A DNA stretch of 43,860 nt from Verrucomicrobiaceae bacterium (GTDB lineage Bacteria; Verrucomicrobiota; Verrucomicrobiia; Verrucomicrobiales; Verrucomicrobiaceae), in NCBI GenBank assembly GCA_027486585.1, contig JAIXOU010000028.1:1-43860 (forward strand), given 5' to 3'. A program made the position numbers and the translations under genes. Shown here piece by piece: positions 7,470 through 15,658 of the stretch. Within the stretch, counting starts at the first letter, position 1; each line of letters begins with the position of its first letter. The notes beneath the pieces are model-generated. The model saw only the letters and a list, made by a program, of their open reading frames with translations. It ran no database searches and had not been told where the DNA came from.

Positions 7470-8810
7470 ATGGAAGCACCCGATAGCGTACTCACCGTCA
7501 CTCAACTCACGCGCGAGATTCGCGAGGTGCTGGAGGGCCGTATCGGTACGGTTTGGGTTGAGGGAGAGATTAGCAATCACCGCCTGCAAACGAGTGGTCA
7601 CCAGTATTTTACCCTGAAGGATGGGGGATCACAAATTTCCTGCGTGATGTTCCGCGGATCGGCTAGTCGCAGTGCTGCCAGATTGACGGATGGAGTGCAG
7701 GTGCAGGTGCAGGGTGAAATTTCCGTCTATGAACCACGTGGCCAGTATCAACTGGTCGTGAAGCAGGTGCAAATGAAGGGGCAGGGTGGTTTACAGGCGC
7801 GGTTTGAGGCGCTGAAGAAGAAGCTCTTTGATGAGGGGCTTTTTGATCAGGAGTATAAACAGGCGATTCCTAAATTTCCGCGAACCGTGGCTCTGGTGAC
7901 CTCGCCCACCGGAGCGGCGATTCAGGATATGCTGAACATTTTGACCCGTCGTGCGCCCTGGGTGCGGGTGATGATTTTTCCGGTTCGGGTGCAGGGTCAG
8001 GGCGTGGAACGGGAGACGATCCGCGCCATCGAGATGCTGAATGCGGCGGAACAGTTTGGCCTGCCCCGACCTGAGACGATCGTGATCGGTCGCGGCGGTG
8101 GCAGCATTGAAGATTTATGGGCTTACAACGAAGAGTCGCTGGCACGGGCGATCTTTATTTCTCGCATTCCGATCATCTCAGCGGTCGGGCATGAGATCGA
8201 CTTCACGATTGCTGATTTTGTGGCAGATCTGCGCGCACCAACACCGAGCGCGGCGGCTGAGCTTTTAGCGCCTGATGTCAGTGAGTTGAAGCGTTTCTTT
8301 GAATCGACGGAGCGCAGTCTATCCACGCGGGTGCAGTCGATTTTAGATCATCACGAACAGGTGCTAGACCTCACGGCTAAGGGGCCTCTGATGCATGAGC
8401 CTGTGCGGCAAATTCAGCAGGCTGAGCAGTCGGTGGATGACGCTGAAGCGCGATTAAGCAGTGCTATTCGTGAGCAGGTGCGGTCTCTATCAGATCAGCT
8501 TTCGGACAAGCAGCAGGTGCTTCAACAATATCACCCAAGAGTGATGATCGCTGAAGCCGGACACCGTGTGCAATCCAATGCAGATCGTCTGCGCCAGCTC
8601 ATGGAGCATCGGCTCGTGCGGCTGGAGGATCGTTTGCGGGCGAGGGCAGATCTACTGAGAAATCTGGGGCCTGACTCCATTCTTTCACGCGGCTTTTCCT
8701 ACACGATGACGACCGATGGCAAGCGGCTGCGTGATGCCAAAGAGATCAAAAAAGGCGATAAGCTGGTGACGAAACTTCAGCGCGGTGAGGTGACGAGTAT
8801 CGTGCAGTAA
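7470..8810 (+). CDS. xseA: Exodeoxyribonuclease VII large subunit
   Basis: Catalytic subunit of exonuclease VII, which degrades single-stranded DNA to oligonucleotides in repair. The 446-aa length is standard. The N-terminal OB fold (about residues 7-105) contains VWVEGEISNHR and YFTLKDGGSQISCVMF. The catalytic domain shows TSPTGAAIQDMLNIL near residue 146, GRGGGSIEDLWAYNEE near residue 206 and GHEIDFTIADFVADLRAPTP near residue 238. A long helical region (about 270-400) and the closing RGFSY segment complete the family layout. No xseB (small subunit) gene lies next to it. It ends one base before the convergent gene at 8812. Confidence 0.96.
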   Translation: MEAPDSVLTVTQLTREIREVLEGRIGTVWVEGEISNHRLQTSGHQYFTLKDGGSQISCVMFRGSASRSAARLTDGVQVQVQGEISVYEPRGQYQLVVKQVQMKGQGGLQARFEALKKKLFDEGLFDQEYKQAIPKFPRTVALVTSPTGAAIQDMLNILTRRAPWVRVMIFPVRVQGQGVERETIRAIEMLNAAEQFGLPRPETIVIGRGGGSIEDLWAYNEESLARAIFISRIPIISAVGHEIDFTIADFVADLRAPTPSAAAELLAPDVSELKRFFESTERSLSTRVQSILDHHEQVLDLTAKGPLMHEPVRQIQQAEQSVDDAEARLSSAIREQVRSLSDQLSDKQQVLQQYHPRVMIAEAGHRVQSNADRLRQLMEHRLVRLEDRLRARADLLRNLGPDSILSRGFSYTMTTDGKRLRDAKEIKKGDKLVTKLQRGEVTSIVQ

Positions 8811-8811
8811 A

Positions 8812-9690
8812 TCAGCTCTCGGCGATAGCTTTGGCTGCCTGGCGCAGGCGTTGTCGCACAGGTTCGGCTTTGGCGGCTAGGGCACGTTGTTCTTGTTCGT
8901 ACTGGCTGCGGCCTGCGGCGGTCTCGATGAGCACAGGCTGATAGCCGAGGTGAGCTAGATCATAGGGACTGGCGCGCATGTCGAGATCACGGCCTTCATT
9001 GGCGAGTTGGAAGCATTCGCCGATGAGATCTAATCCCACCCATGGCCAAAGTTTGCTAGCCCATTTGTAGAGGTCCATATTGGCATGCAGACAGGCGGCT
9101 TGCTCCATCTCTAAGCGAGTCTCCAGGATCGGCTGAAGTACATTCATGGGCTTGGCCGCTGGGGTGAAAAAACGAAAGGCGTCGTAGTGAGAGCAGCAGA
9201 TGCTTTGTGAATCGACGAAGCTGGCTAGCACCTCTGGGGAAAGACGTAGTTCATAACCCTGGTGGCGGATTTCCTCACGTGATTGCTGGTAAACCATGGC
9301 CCATTCATGCAGGCCATAGCAGCGGAAGCGGGGAGCGCGGGTTTGGATGTTATCGCACAGCGTGGTGATCCAGCGTGCCAGATCTTTGACATGAGGCTTG
9401 ATGGCTTTGACATCGAGCTGGAACTGGTCGCCCGTATGAATGGCGGGCACTTTCAGTAGCCAAGGCATCTCGATCAAATCAGGCGCGGCGATTTCTAGAG
9501 TGACGCCTTGGGGTGGTAGCCACTGTTTTAATTTAGCAGGAGAAAAGTTGTAGTAGGTGAAAAGAAAATCATGAACGGGATGCTTTTCTTCACGGCTCCG
9601 TCGCTGCACAAAGGCCTCAGCGGCCCTGGCTACACGGGTCAGGTGGCTTTGGCGCAGGCCCAGCCAATGGTCACGATTCCAAAAGCTCAT
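8812..9690 (-). CDS. 3-methyladenine DNA glycosylase-like protein
   Basis: The 292-aa protein resembles a family annotated as 3-methyladenine DNA glycosylase in actinobacteria and others. Recognisable landmarks are HDFLFTYYNFSPAKLKQW near residue 40, a CSHYDAFRFFTPAAKPMN segment near residue 175, MDLYKWASKLWPW and the near C-terminal DLDMRASPYDLAHLG. The N-terminus is not a signal peptide, so it is cytoplasmic. I see no helix-hairpin-helix or canonical AlkA/Tag motif, so the enzymatic label comes from family naming and may be wrong. Its start overlaps the stop of the upstream gene at 9687 by 4 bp (ATGA), suggesting translational coupling. Confidence 0.6.
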   Translation of the reverse strand: MSFWNRDHWLGLRQSHLTRVARAAEAFVQRRSREEKHPVHDFLFTYYNFSPAKLKQWLPPQGVTLEIAAPDLIEMPWLLKVPAIHTGDQFQLDVKAIKPHVKDLARWITTLCDNIQTRAPRFRCYGLHEWAMVYQQSREEIRHQGYELRLSPEVLASFVDSQSICCSHYDAFRFFTPAAKPMNVLQPILETRLEMEQAACLHANMDLYKWASKLWPWVGLDLIGECFQLANEGRDLDMRASPYDLAHLGYQPVLIETAAGRSQYEQEQRALAAKAEPVRQRLRQAAKAIAES

Positions 9691-11168
9691 TTTGTGGATT
9701 TTTTCACCACATTCAGCCGTGGATCACGGAGGTCTAGGCGATACATGATCTGATTGTAATCATACCTGGGTGTCGGCACTGGATTGCCGGAAAAGGTGTT
9801 GGCGTAAGTGCCTTCGAAGTAGACCACCTGGCCGCCATCCTCATCAAAAAAAGCGTGCTGGCGCGGATTATAAAATGTGTATTGCGGGTGTGTGGCGATT
9901 TTGACGGCCTTGGTCCAGGGGCCACTGGGCGTTGGGGCCTCAGCGAACCAAACTTCGCCAAGTTCGGAGACGTCTCCTTTGTTTTGATTGCCGATCATGA
10001 TCCAGGATTTGCGATAGGCATTCCAGTTCACGCTGGAGCGATGAATGGTGACCGGCTTGCCGGTGAGGGCCTCTTTCAACTGAAGTAGCGCCTTGTTGGG
10101 AGGCAGACGTTTTTCTGAGATCGCCTTGGCCTCAGTGGCCTGAGTCACGGGTGGTTCGACCTTTTGCCAAAGGTAATCCTGCTCAGCTTTCGACCATGCC
10201 AAGGCCTCATAGGCACCAGGATTGAGGATGTCATCGTATTTGGCAGGGACGCGGGTCATTGCAAAGCTGTCAGAGAAGTAAAAAAAATCGCCCTCATCAT
10301 TTTTGACTCGCACAGCATTGCCTTCGGGGTGCTGCCAGTCAAATTCGTCTCCGAGCGTCGTCATCGGCGTGAAGCGCCCCAGGCTTTCCACGTATTCGGC
10401 GACGCCATGCTCTAATCTTTTGCTCAGGTCTTTGAAGCGCCCGTAATGGCCCAGGAGATGTTCTTTCCCTGCGCTGTCTTCCACGGTTAAAAGACCAAAG
10501 ATCCAGACGGGCCCAGGAGCCTCCATCGGCAGCATGGGGCGGATTTTTCCCTTTTCGGTGGTTAGATATTCCAAATGCACACCCTCGGCTGGATTCAGGC
10601 CACCTTTGTGCGGCAGATCCGACCAAGCACAGGTCGTGTGGAAGTTTCCCAGCGGATAATGGGCTACATTCGTGTCACCCCAAAGCCAGAAAAGCCGTCC
10701 TTGCCATGGCAGTGCCTGTACACTGTCTTGCCCCAAGGTCAGGTTAAAATTGGCACGTGGCAGGGGGCTTTCCTTTCCCAGCAGTTCGGAGTCACGGTAG
10801 ATCCCCTGACCTGTGATGCGAGGCAGACGCTCGGCGATGTTCAGCCGCATGACACGGATTTCATGGGTCTGACCCAGCGTTGGCGTCAATCGAACTCCAC
10901 TGAACCCAAAACCATCCTTGGCCACGGTGTAGCCAGGCGAGCTGACGTGAAAAAACACTTCTTTGCCCATCAACCCCGGTTCATGAAACGCAATCCAGCC
11001 CGCACTATCAGTCGTGTGGGTGATGTGATTGACTGTTGTTAAGGAAACGAGCGGCACTCCTCGTTCGTTGGTTTCATCGATCACATGGATGGCAAACCAG
11101 TCTGCTGTCTCAGCCTGAGCTGAAAACAGAAAGCATAAGGCCAAGATTGAACCGCAGATGAAACGCAT
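9687..11168 (-). CDS. Secreted beta-propeller protein with N-terminal Ig-like domain
   Basis: The signal peptide MRFICGSILALCFLFSAQA directs export. Residues about 25-115 look like a carboxypeptidase-regulatory-like beta-sandwich (IHVIDETNERGVPLVSLTT, then TDSAGWIAFHEP). The rest, to residue 493, has features of a five-bladed propeller of the glycosidase or DUF4185 type: LFWLWGDTNVAHYPLGNF, VWIFGLLTVEDSAG, FFYFSDSFAMTRVP, and a C-terminal blade with GGQVVYFEGTYANTFSGN. Catalytic residues cannot be assigned with confidence. Acting on surface or environmental polysaccharide is plausible. The chosen start is the ATG beginning the signal peptide; an ATG five codons upstream (11183) is also open. 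The next gene overlaps its stop by 4 bp. Confidence 0.65.
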   Translation of the reverse strand: MRFICGSILALCFLFSAQAETADWFAIHVIDETNERGVPLVSLTTVNHITHTTDSAGWIAFHEPGLMGKEVFFHVSSPGYTVAKDGFGFSGVRLTPTLGQTHEIRVMRLNIAERLPRITGQGIYRDSELLGKESPLPRANFNLTLGQDSVQALPWQGRLFWLWGDTNVAHYPLGNFHTTCAWSDLPHKGGLNPAEGVHLEYLTTEKGKIRPMLPMEAPGPVWIFGLLTVEDSAGKEHLLGHYGRFKDLSKRLEHGVAEYVESLGRFTPMTTLGDEFDWQHPEGNAVRVKNDEGDFFYFSDSFAMTRVPAKYDDILNPGAYEALAWSKAEQDYLWQKVEPPVTQATEAKAISEKRLPPNKALLQLKEALTGKPVTIHRSSVNWNAYRKSWIMIGNQNKGDVSELGEVWFAEAPTPSGPWTKAVKIATHPQYTFYNPRQHAFFDEDGGQVVYFEGTYANTFSGNPVPTPRYDYNQIMYRLDLRDPRLNVVKKSTK

Positions 11169-11348
11169 GTGCGCTTCTAGCATTTGATGGCCATTTTAAA
11201 AAGTCAGAAATATTTTTGAAGGTAAATGCGTATTGAAAACTCACTGAGTGATACTCTAGTGCTCATTTAGGTCTCTAGATTTCGCTGGATTTCCTAACTG
11301 CTTCGTTCAAACTCACGCCTCTCATTCACCGACCAACCCAATAAATCC

Positions 11349-11861
11349 ATGTCAGATAAGACCTGCTCCACCACCTCCTGCTGCCCTCGCCTTGATCTCG
11401 CCTTTGCCAATCTGATCACCCGTCTCTGGGTCGGAATGCGCCTTTTCATGGCAGGTGTGGATAAATTCCGTTCGGGTGATGGTGCCGCTGCTACCTTCAA
11501 TGCTGGCAACTACGATACGAAGACAGGTGTCATCGCTAAGTTGATGACCGATAACAGCTTTCTGCCTGCTTTCCTGCCACCAGCGGCCATTGATGCTTAT
11601 GCGCACGGAATCGGATACGCTCTGCTTTTCGTCGGCATCTGGGTGGCTCTTGGCATCTTTAGTGAAATTTCACTCCTGGCTGCCGGCATGACCTTTTTGT
11701 CACTTGGCTTTGGTTTGGCTGCGCTTCCCGATGACACCGAACTTGGTGTGAATATCGGTATCGGTATCGTCATCACTTACCTTGCCCTCACCACGGCCAA
11801 GCACGGCTTCCTCTCCATCGACGGAATTTTGAGCCGCAAAAAGAAAAGTGCAGACGCCTGA
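11349..11861 (+). CDS. DoxX-like membrane protein
   Basis: The 170-aa protein has a cysteine-containing N-terminus (DKTCSTTSCCPRLDL). It then has four hydrophobic segments at about residues 18-38, 75-100, 103-125 and 128-148, the DoxX four-helix plan. LITRLWVGMRLFMAGVDKF is the usual first helix of DoxX proteins, which are linked to quinone-dependent redox or stress functions. It begins a plus-strand group with the exported oxidoreductase (33 bp downstream) and a discoidin-like protein. A shared role in a membrane or periplasmic redox step is an inference. Confidence 0.75.
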   Translation: MSDKTCSTTSCCPRLDLAFANLITRLWVGMRLFMAGVDKFRSGDGAAATFNAGNYDTKTGVIAKLMTDNSFLPAFLPPAAIDAYAHGIGYALLFVGIWVALGIFSEISLLAAGMTFLSLGFGLAALPDDTELGVNIGIGIVITYLALTTAKHGFLSIDGILSRKKKSADA

Positions 11862-11894
11862 TCTTAGACAGGACGTAACCCTCGCACCCACCTT

Positions 11895-13379
11895 ATGAGC
11901 ACCGAGATCACTACCCCACAGCCAACCGGGCTTTCCAAGTTCATGGACCGCCGTTCTTTCCTGCGCACCAGTGCAGTTTCAGGAGCTGGCATTTATTTAG
12001 CCACCAGCAAGAGCGCCATCGCTCAAGGCGAAAAGGCCGGACGCACTGTTAAATGTGCCCTCGTCGGTTGCGGAGCCCAAGGCGACCGCCTCCGCGCAGC
12101 AGCCTCCCAAATCCCCGAAGGCATCCAATGGGTGGCTGTTTCTGACATCCGTGAGGACAAACGCCGCGTCATGGGCCGTTACATGGAGCTTCAAAATAAG
12201 CACCAAGTTACTGGCAAAGTGAATCTTTATGAGACCATCGAAGAGATGCTCGAAAAGCAGCCCGAAATTGAGGCGGTTTTCATTGCTACTCCAGACTTCC
12301 TGCACGCTCCATTCTCCCGCCTTTGCCTTTCCAAAGGTAAATCGGTTTATTGTGAGAAGATGATGTCTAATACCATCGACGGTGCTCGTGACATGGTCAA
12401 AGCTGGTCGTGAATTTAACGGCATCTTCCAGATCGGCCATCAACGCCACTCCAATCCACGCTACATTCATCTGCGTGAAAAGGTGATCAAAAACAATCTT
12501 CTTGGCCGTGTCACCCACTGCTATGGTCAATGGAATCGCGGTGTATCCGCCAGCACACCACTCGGTGCACCGAAGAAGAATCCAGTCTCACCAGAACTAC
12601 TGGCCCGTTACGGCTACGGTAGCATGGAAGAATTCCTGAACTGGCGCTGGTTTGCTAAATACGGTGGCGGTCCAATCTCTGATTTGGGCGCTCATCAAAT
12701 CGACATGTTCAACTGGATGTATGGCACCACACCGACCTCCGTTTACGCCGCAGGCGGTGTTGATTACTACGATGGCACGCCAGGAGAAGACGGGCAGCCG
12801 AAAGCCAAGTTTGAACTGCCTGATAACGTCATGTGCCTTTATGAGTACAAGCTCCCGACCGGAGTCATGCGTGCCTACTATCAGGTGCTGACGACGACTG
12901 GTAGCCAGGGCTACTATGAAAAGCACATGGGTGTGAATGGCTCTGCGCTCATCTCTGAAAGTCCGACCTCCAATCAAGTCTATGCCGAGCCAGGACAAGA
13001 CTGGAGTAAATGGACGACGGGTGATAATCCTGTGCTTGTTAAAGCACCTGACAACATCAAAAACAAATTCTGGGAACACTCACGCAATTGGGCCAAGCCA
13101 GCGCCGAAGTCCTATGCCGTCAGTGGCGTGGCCAAGGCCGTGGCAGATGCCCGCGAGTCAAAAGCCCTCGATCCTTGGGAAATTCCAGTCACCCTGAGCG
13201 TGTATCCGCACACTCCGCACGTGGCGAATTTCATTGAGTCTGTGCAGATGAAGAAGCCAGAGCATCTCACCTGCAATGTCATGGATGCCTTCAAATCCTG
13301 CGTTACCGTCCTGAAAGCCTACGAATGCTTGAAGACTGGTCAAAAATACACCTTTACCCCTGAAGACTTTACCGTCTAA
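11895..13379 (+). CDS. Tat-exported Gfo/Idh/MocA oxidoreductase
   Basis: NAD(P)-dependent dehydrogenase family acting on sugars or inositols. The twin-arginine signal (MDRRSFLRTSAVSGAGIYL) starts at residue 17, and the protein is probably exported with its cofactor bound. The Rossmann motif is CALVGCGAQGDR near residue 52. The catalytic-lysine segment is CEKMMSN near residue 156, where the usual EKP is EKM. The C-terminal domain has GGGPISDLGAHQIDMFNW, the family's conserved D-x-x-H stretch. At 494 aa it resembles the many exported members found in Verrucomicrobia and Planctomycetes, some of which are related to GH109 glycosidases. Substrate not predictable. Lies between the DoxX-like and discoidin-like genes, likely in one operon. 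Confidence 0.9.
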   Translation: MSTEITTPQPTGLSKFMDRRSFLRTSAVSGAGIYLATSKSAIAQGEKAGRTVKCALVGCGAQGDRLRAAASQIPEGIQWVAVSDIREDKRRVMGRYMELQNKHQVTGKVNLYETIEEMLEKQPEIEAVFIATPDFLHAPFSRLCLSKGKSVYCEKMMSNTIDGARDMVKAGREFNGIFQIGHQRHSNPRYIHLREKVIKNNLLGRVTHCYGQWNRGVSASTPLGAPKKNPVSPELLARYGYGSMEEFLNWRWFAKYGGGPISDLGAHQIDMFNWMYGTTPTSVYAAGGVDYYDGTPGEDGQPKAKFELPDNVMCLYEYKLPTGVMRAYYQVLTTTGSQGYYEKHMGVNGSALISESPTSNQVYAEPGQDWSKWTTGDNPVLVKAPDNIKNKFWEHSRNWAKPAPKSYAVSGVAKAVADARESKALDPWEIPVTLSVYPHTPHVANFIESVQMKKPEHLTCNVMDAFKSCVTVLKAYECLKTGQKYTFTPEDFTV

Positions 13380-13434
13380 GCCGTCAGACAGTTCAGTCCG
13401 CAAACAGTCGCGGTCCCAAACATCATTCCCCCAC

Positions 13435-14097
13435 ATGAAACACACTACACTAGCCATCGCCGCCCTTGCGGTCATCAGTACTAGCCTCTCTGCCCAGGAG
13501 ACAGAAGAAATCAAAATCGAGTTTCCGAAGCCAATGTTCATTGGCACTCCGGTTCCTGCCAAGCTTCCAAATCTGGAGACCCCTGATCCAAGCAAAATCA
13601 TCAAGTCCTTCACTGCCGCCAAAGGCACTGTGAATCTTGCCAAAGACAAAGAAGTGACCTCCAGTGATCCAGCCCCAATCATCGGTGACCTACCACTCGT
13701 AACTGATGGTGACGCCGACGGTTCTGACGGTTGCTTTGTGGAGCTCGCTCCAGGCCCACAGTGGGTCCAGATTGATCTGGGCGCATCGACCACCATTGAT
13801 AAAATTGCCATGTGGCACTATCACAAGCAGGCACAGGCTTATGTGGACGTCGTCGTTCAGATCTCTGACGACAAAGAGTTCAAGACAGGTGTCACCACCG
13901 TCTGGAACTCCGACCACGACGACACTCTTAAAATGGGCGCTGGCGCAGACCCAGCCTACATTGAAACCAATCATGGTCGTGTCGTTGATGGCAAAAAGAC
14001 CAAGGGGCAATACGTCCGCCTGACCAGCAATGGCAACACCTCAAACGAACTGAATCACTATTGTGAAGTTCAGGTCTTTGGTGTTCCTGGAAAATAA
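13435..14097 (+). CDS. Exported discoidin (F5/8 type C)-like protein
   Basis: The signal peptide MKHTTLAIAALAVISTSLSA is followed by an about 55-residue linker. One carbohydrate-binding discoidin-type domain comes next (about residues 65-218): NLAKDKEVTSSD, LVTDGDADGSDGCFVEL, WVQIDLGASTTIDKIAMWHY, and GQYVRLTSNGNTSNELNHY with the final EVQVFG strand. Such domains bind glycans or surfaces. It is 55 bp downstream of the exported oxidoreductase and closed by a strong terminator, so it probably forms the end of that operon and may help bring the enzyme's substrate to the cell. Confidence 0.8.
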   Translation: MKHTTLAIAALAVISTSLSAQETEEIKIEFPKPMFIGTPVPAKLPNLETPDPSKIIKSFTAAKGTVNLAKDKEVTSSDPAPIIGDLPLVTDGDADGSDGCFVELAPGPQWVQIDLGASTTIDKIAMWHYHKQAQAYVDVVVQISDDKEFKTGVTTVWNSDHDDTLKMGAGADPAYIETNHGRVVDGKKTKGQYVRLTSNGNTSNELNHYCEVQVFGVPGK

Positions 14098-14141
14098 TCA
14101 TTCCAATTGACTCGATCTCAGAGCCAATTGATCCTTAAATC

Positions 14142-14177
14142 AACCGCCGCTGGAATCATCCCAGCGGCGGTTTTTTG
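14142..14177 (+). terminator. Rho-independent terminator
   Basis: A 12-bp perfect stem (AACCGCCGCTGG / CCAGCGGCGGTT) with a 7-nt loop, followed by TTTTTT including the last stem bases. It ends the operon 11349-14097. Confidence 0.93.
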
Positions 14178-14372
14178 TACGGCTTTAGGTTCGATGCTGT
14201 CAAAAAGTCATGTTGGGTGAATTTTTGGTCACTTTTAGAAAGGCGGAAATATCGCAGATTGCTCAAGAAAAAGGTTTTACATTCACTCGCCATTGTGATT
14301 GAAATGGTTTACTTGGTCAATATTCACGTCTTTATTGGATCTGTTCTTCTTCATTCCTTCCGCACTATCATC

Positions 14373-15530
14373 ATGAAAAAAGCCCCCATCTACGCATTGC
14401 TGGTTTCAGCCTGCTTGATTTCTGTCACTTTAGCGAAGTGGAGTCGCATCCCAAGCGCTGAAACGACTTCTGTTGAACTGAATCTTGGATATGTCGGCAC
14501 TACAGTGGACAGCTCGTCAGGTCTTAGCCCATCCAGTGGCCTTATTACTGGGGATATAACCAAGCCTATCAATGTCGCCGCAGGCAAGAGCGAAGCCGTG
14601 ATCAAATTTGCTAAGCAATCCATGGTGAAGTCAGCTTCTTTTGTGAGCAGTGGGCTTGAAGGCAAAGTAGACGCCTCTGTTAGCGCTGATGGTAAATCTT
14701 GGAGCCAAGTTGCTACCTCGGTTTTCTCTCCTGCTGATCAACAAGTAAAGTTAAACGCTGGAGCGGCTCAGGGTCGTTATCTGCGTCTCCAATTTGAATT
14801 GATCCATGGTGGCAGCATTCGTGGTTTCTCCGTCTTTGGTTCTTTGACCAATGAGCAGACTGACGAAATCGAAGTGGGTGAAGATTCTCCGGTCAATTAT
14901 ACCTCAGGTTTTGGTGGAGGTCGCCTGATCTACATGAGTCCAGAATCTTATGGTAGCAGAAACGAAGCAGCCTCGGGTATCGTTGACTTTCCTGAGTCTA
15001 ATGAGAAGTATCGCACGGCTGTTTATGACTTGGGCCAAGTCCGTACCATGACTGAATTTGGATCGGTTCACTCAGCACGCCCTGTTCGCATGACTGTTTT
15101 TGCCTTTGATGTTTTGCCTGAAAAGGAAGACTGGCGCGGACGCTTGACCTTTGATCCGACTATTTTTGATACAACACAACCGGTTGCCAGCGGTGAAGAT
15201 CCTCAGGGCAGTGGCGTCGTGAATATGACACCGGAAGAGGCTGTTAAAGCACGTTACATTGCCCTTCGCTGGGAGCCTGACTTCAATCCTCCTGCTTTCA
15301 AAGTTTTTGCTTCAAAGCTAGGTGGCAAGGGAAGAAGCGGTTCTGGTAAAGGTGCTGGTGCTGGAGCTGGAGCTGGTGCTAACGGCCTTGGAAATAGCAA
15401 AGGTGATGGCAAGGGAAGTAACTCACAATCACCGAGCGGCAACGTGTCTCCATTCTCAGGTGCTCCTAGCGGTCAAGGCGTGGGCGTGGGTGCTGCCTCC
15501 GGAAAAGCTAAATCCAAAGGTAAGAAGTAA
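14373..15530 (+). CDS. Exported discoidin-like protein with Gly/Ala/Ser/Lys-rich tail
   Basis: The signal peptide begins MKKAPIYALLVSACLISVTLA; the frame is open for 66 codons upstream, but only this ATG gives a proper signal, so I start here (385 aa). The mature part has two beta-rich modules. The first (about residues 45-170) resembles a discoidin fold (SMVKSASFVSSG, VSADGKSWSQVAT, GRYLRLQFE, GFSVFG). The second (about 185-320) ends in ARYIALRWEPDFNPPAFKVF. The last about 65 residues are low complexity, rich in G, A, S and K (GAGAGAGANG, then SGKAKSKGKK). The basic, flexible tail might bind acidic polymer. No enzymatic domain is seen. Monocistronic between two strong terminators. Confidence 0.7.
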   Translation: MKKAPIYALLVSACLISVTLAKWSRIPSAETTSVELNLGYVGTTVDSSSGLSPSSGLITGDITKPINVAAGKSEAVIKFAKQSMVKSASFVSSGLEGKVDASVSADGKSWSQVATSVFSPADQQVKLNAGAAQGRYLRLQFELIHGGSIRGFSVFGSLTNEQTDEIEVGEDSPVNYTSGFGGGRLIYMSPESYGSRNEAASGIVDFPESNEKYRTAVYDLGQVRTMTEFGSVHSARPVRMTVFAFDVLPEKEDWRGRLTFDPTIFDTTQPVASGEDPQGSGVVNMTPEEAVKARYIALRWEPDFNPPAFKVFASKLGGKGRSGSGKGAGAGAGAGANGLGNSKGDGKGSNSQSPSGNVSPFSGAPSGQGVGVGAASGKAKSKGKK

Positions 15531-15552
15531 AACTTCGTAACCATCATTTTTG

Positions 15553-15590
15553 AAAGCAGCAGACTTATCATCTGCTGCTTTTTACTTTTT
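15553..15590 (+). terminator. Rho-independent terminator
   Basis: An 11-bp perfect stem (AAAGCAGCAGA / TCTGCTGCTTT), a 7-nt loop and a T-rich tail, 23 bp after the stop of the preceding gene. Confidence 0.9.
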
Positions 15591-15658
15591 AACCTTGGTC
15601 TGGTTTCTCTTTGACCCAGCTAGAGCAAGCGGTTAGAACGTATTCTGCCATTTTTATC

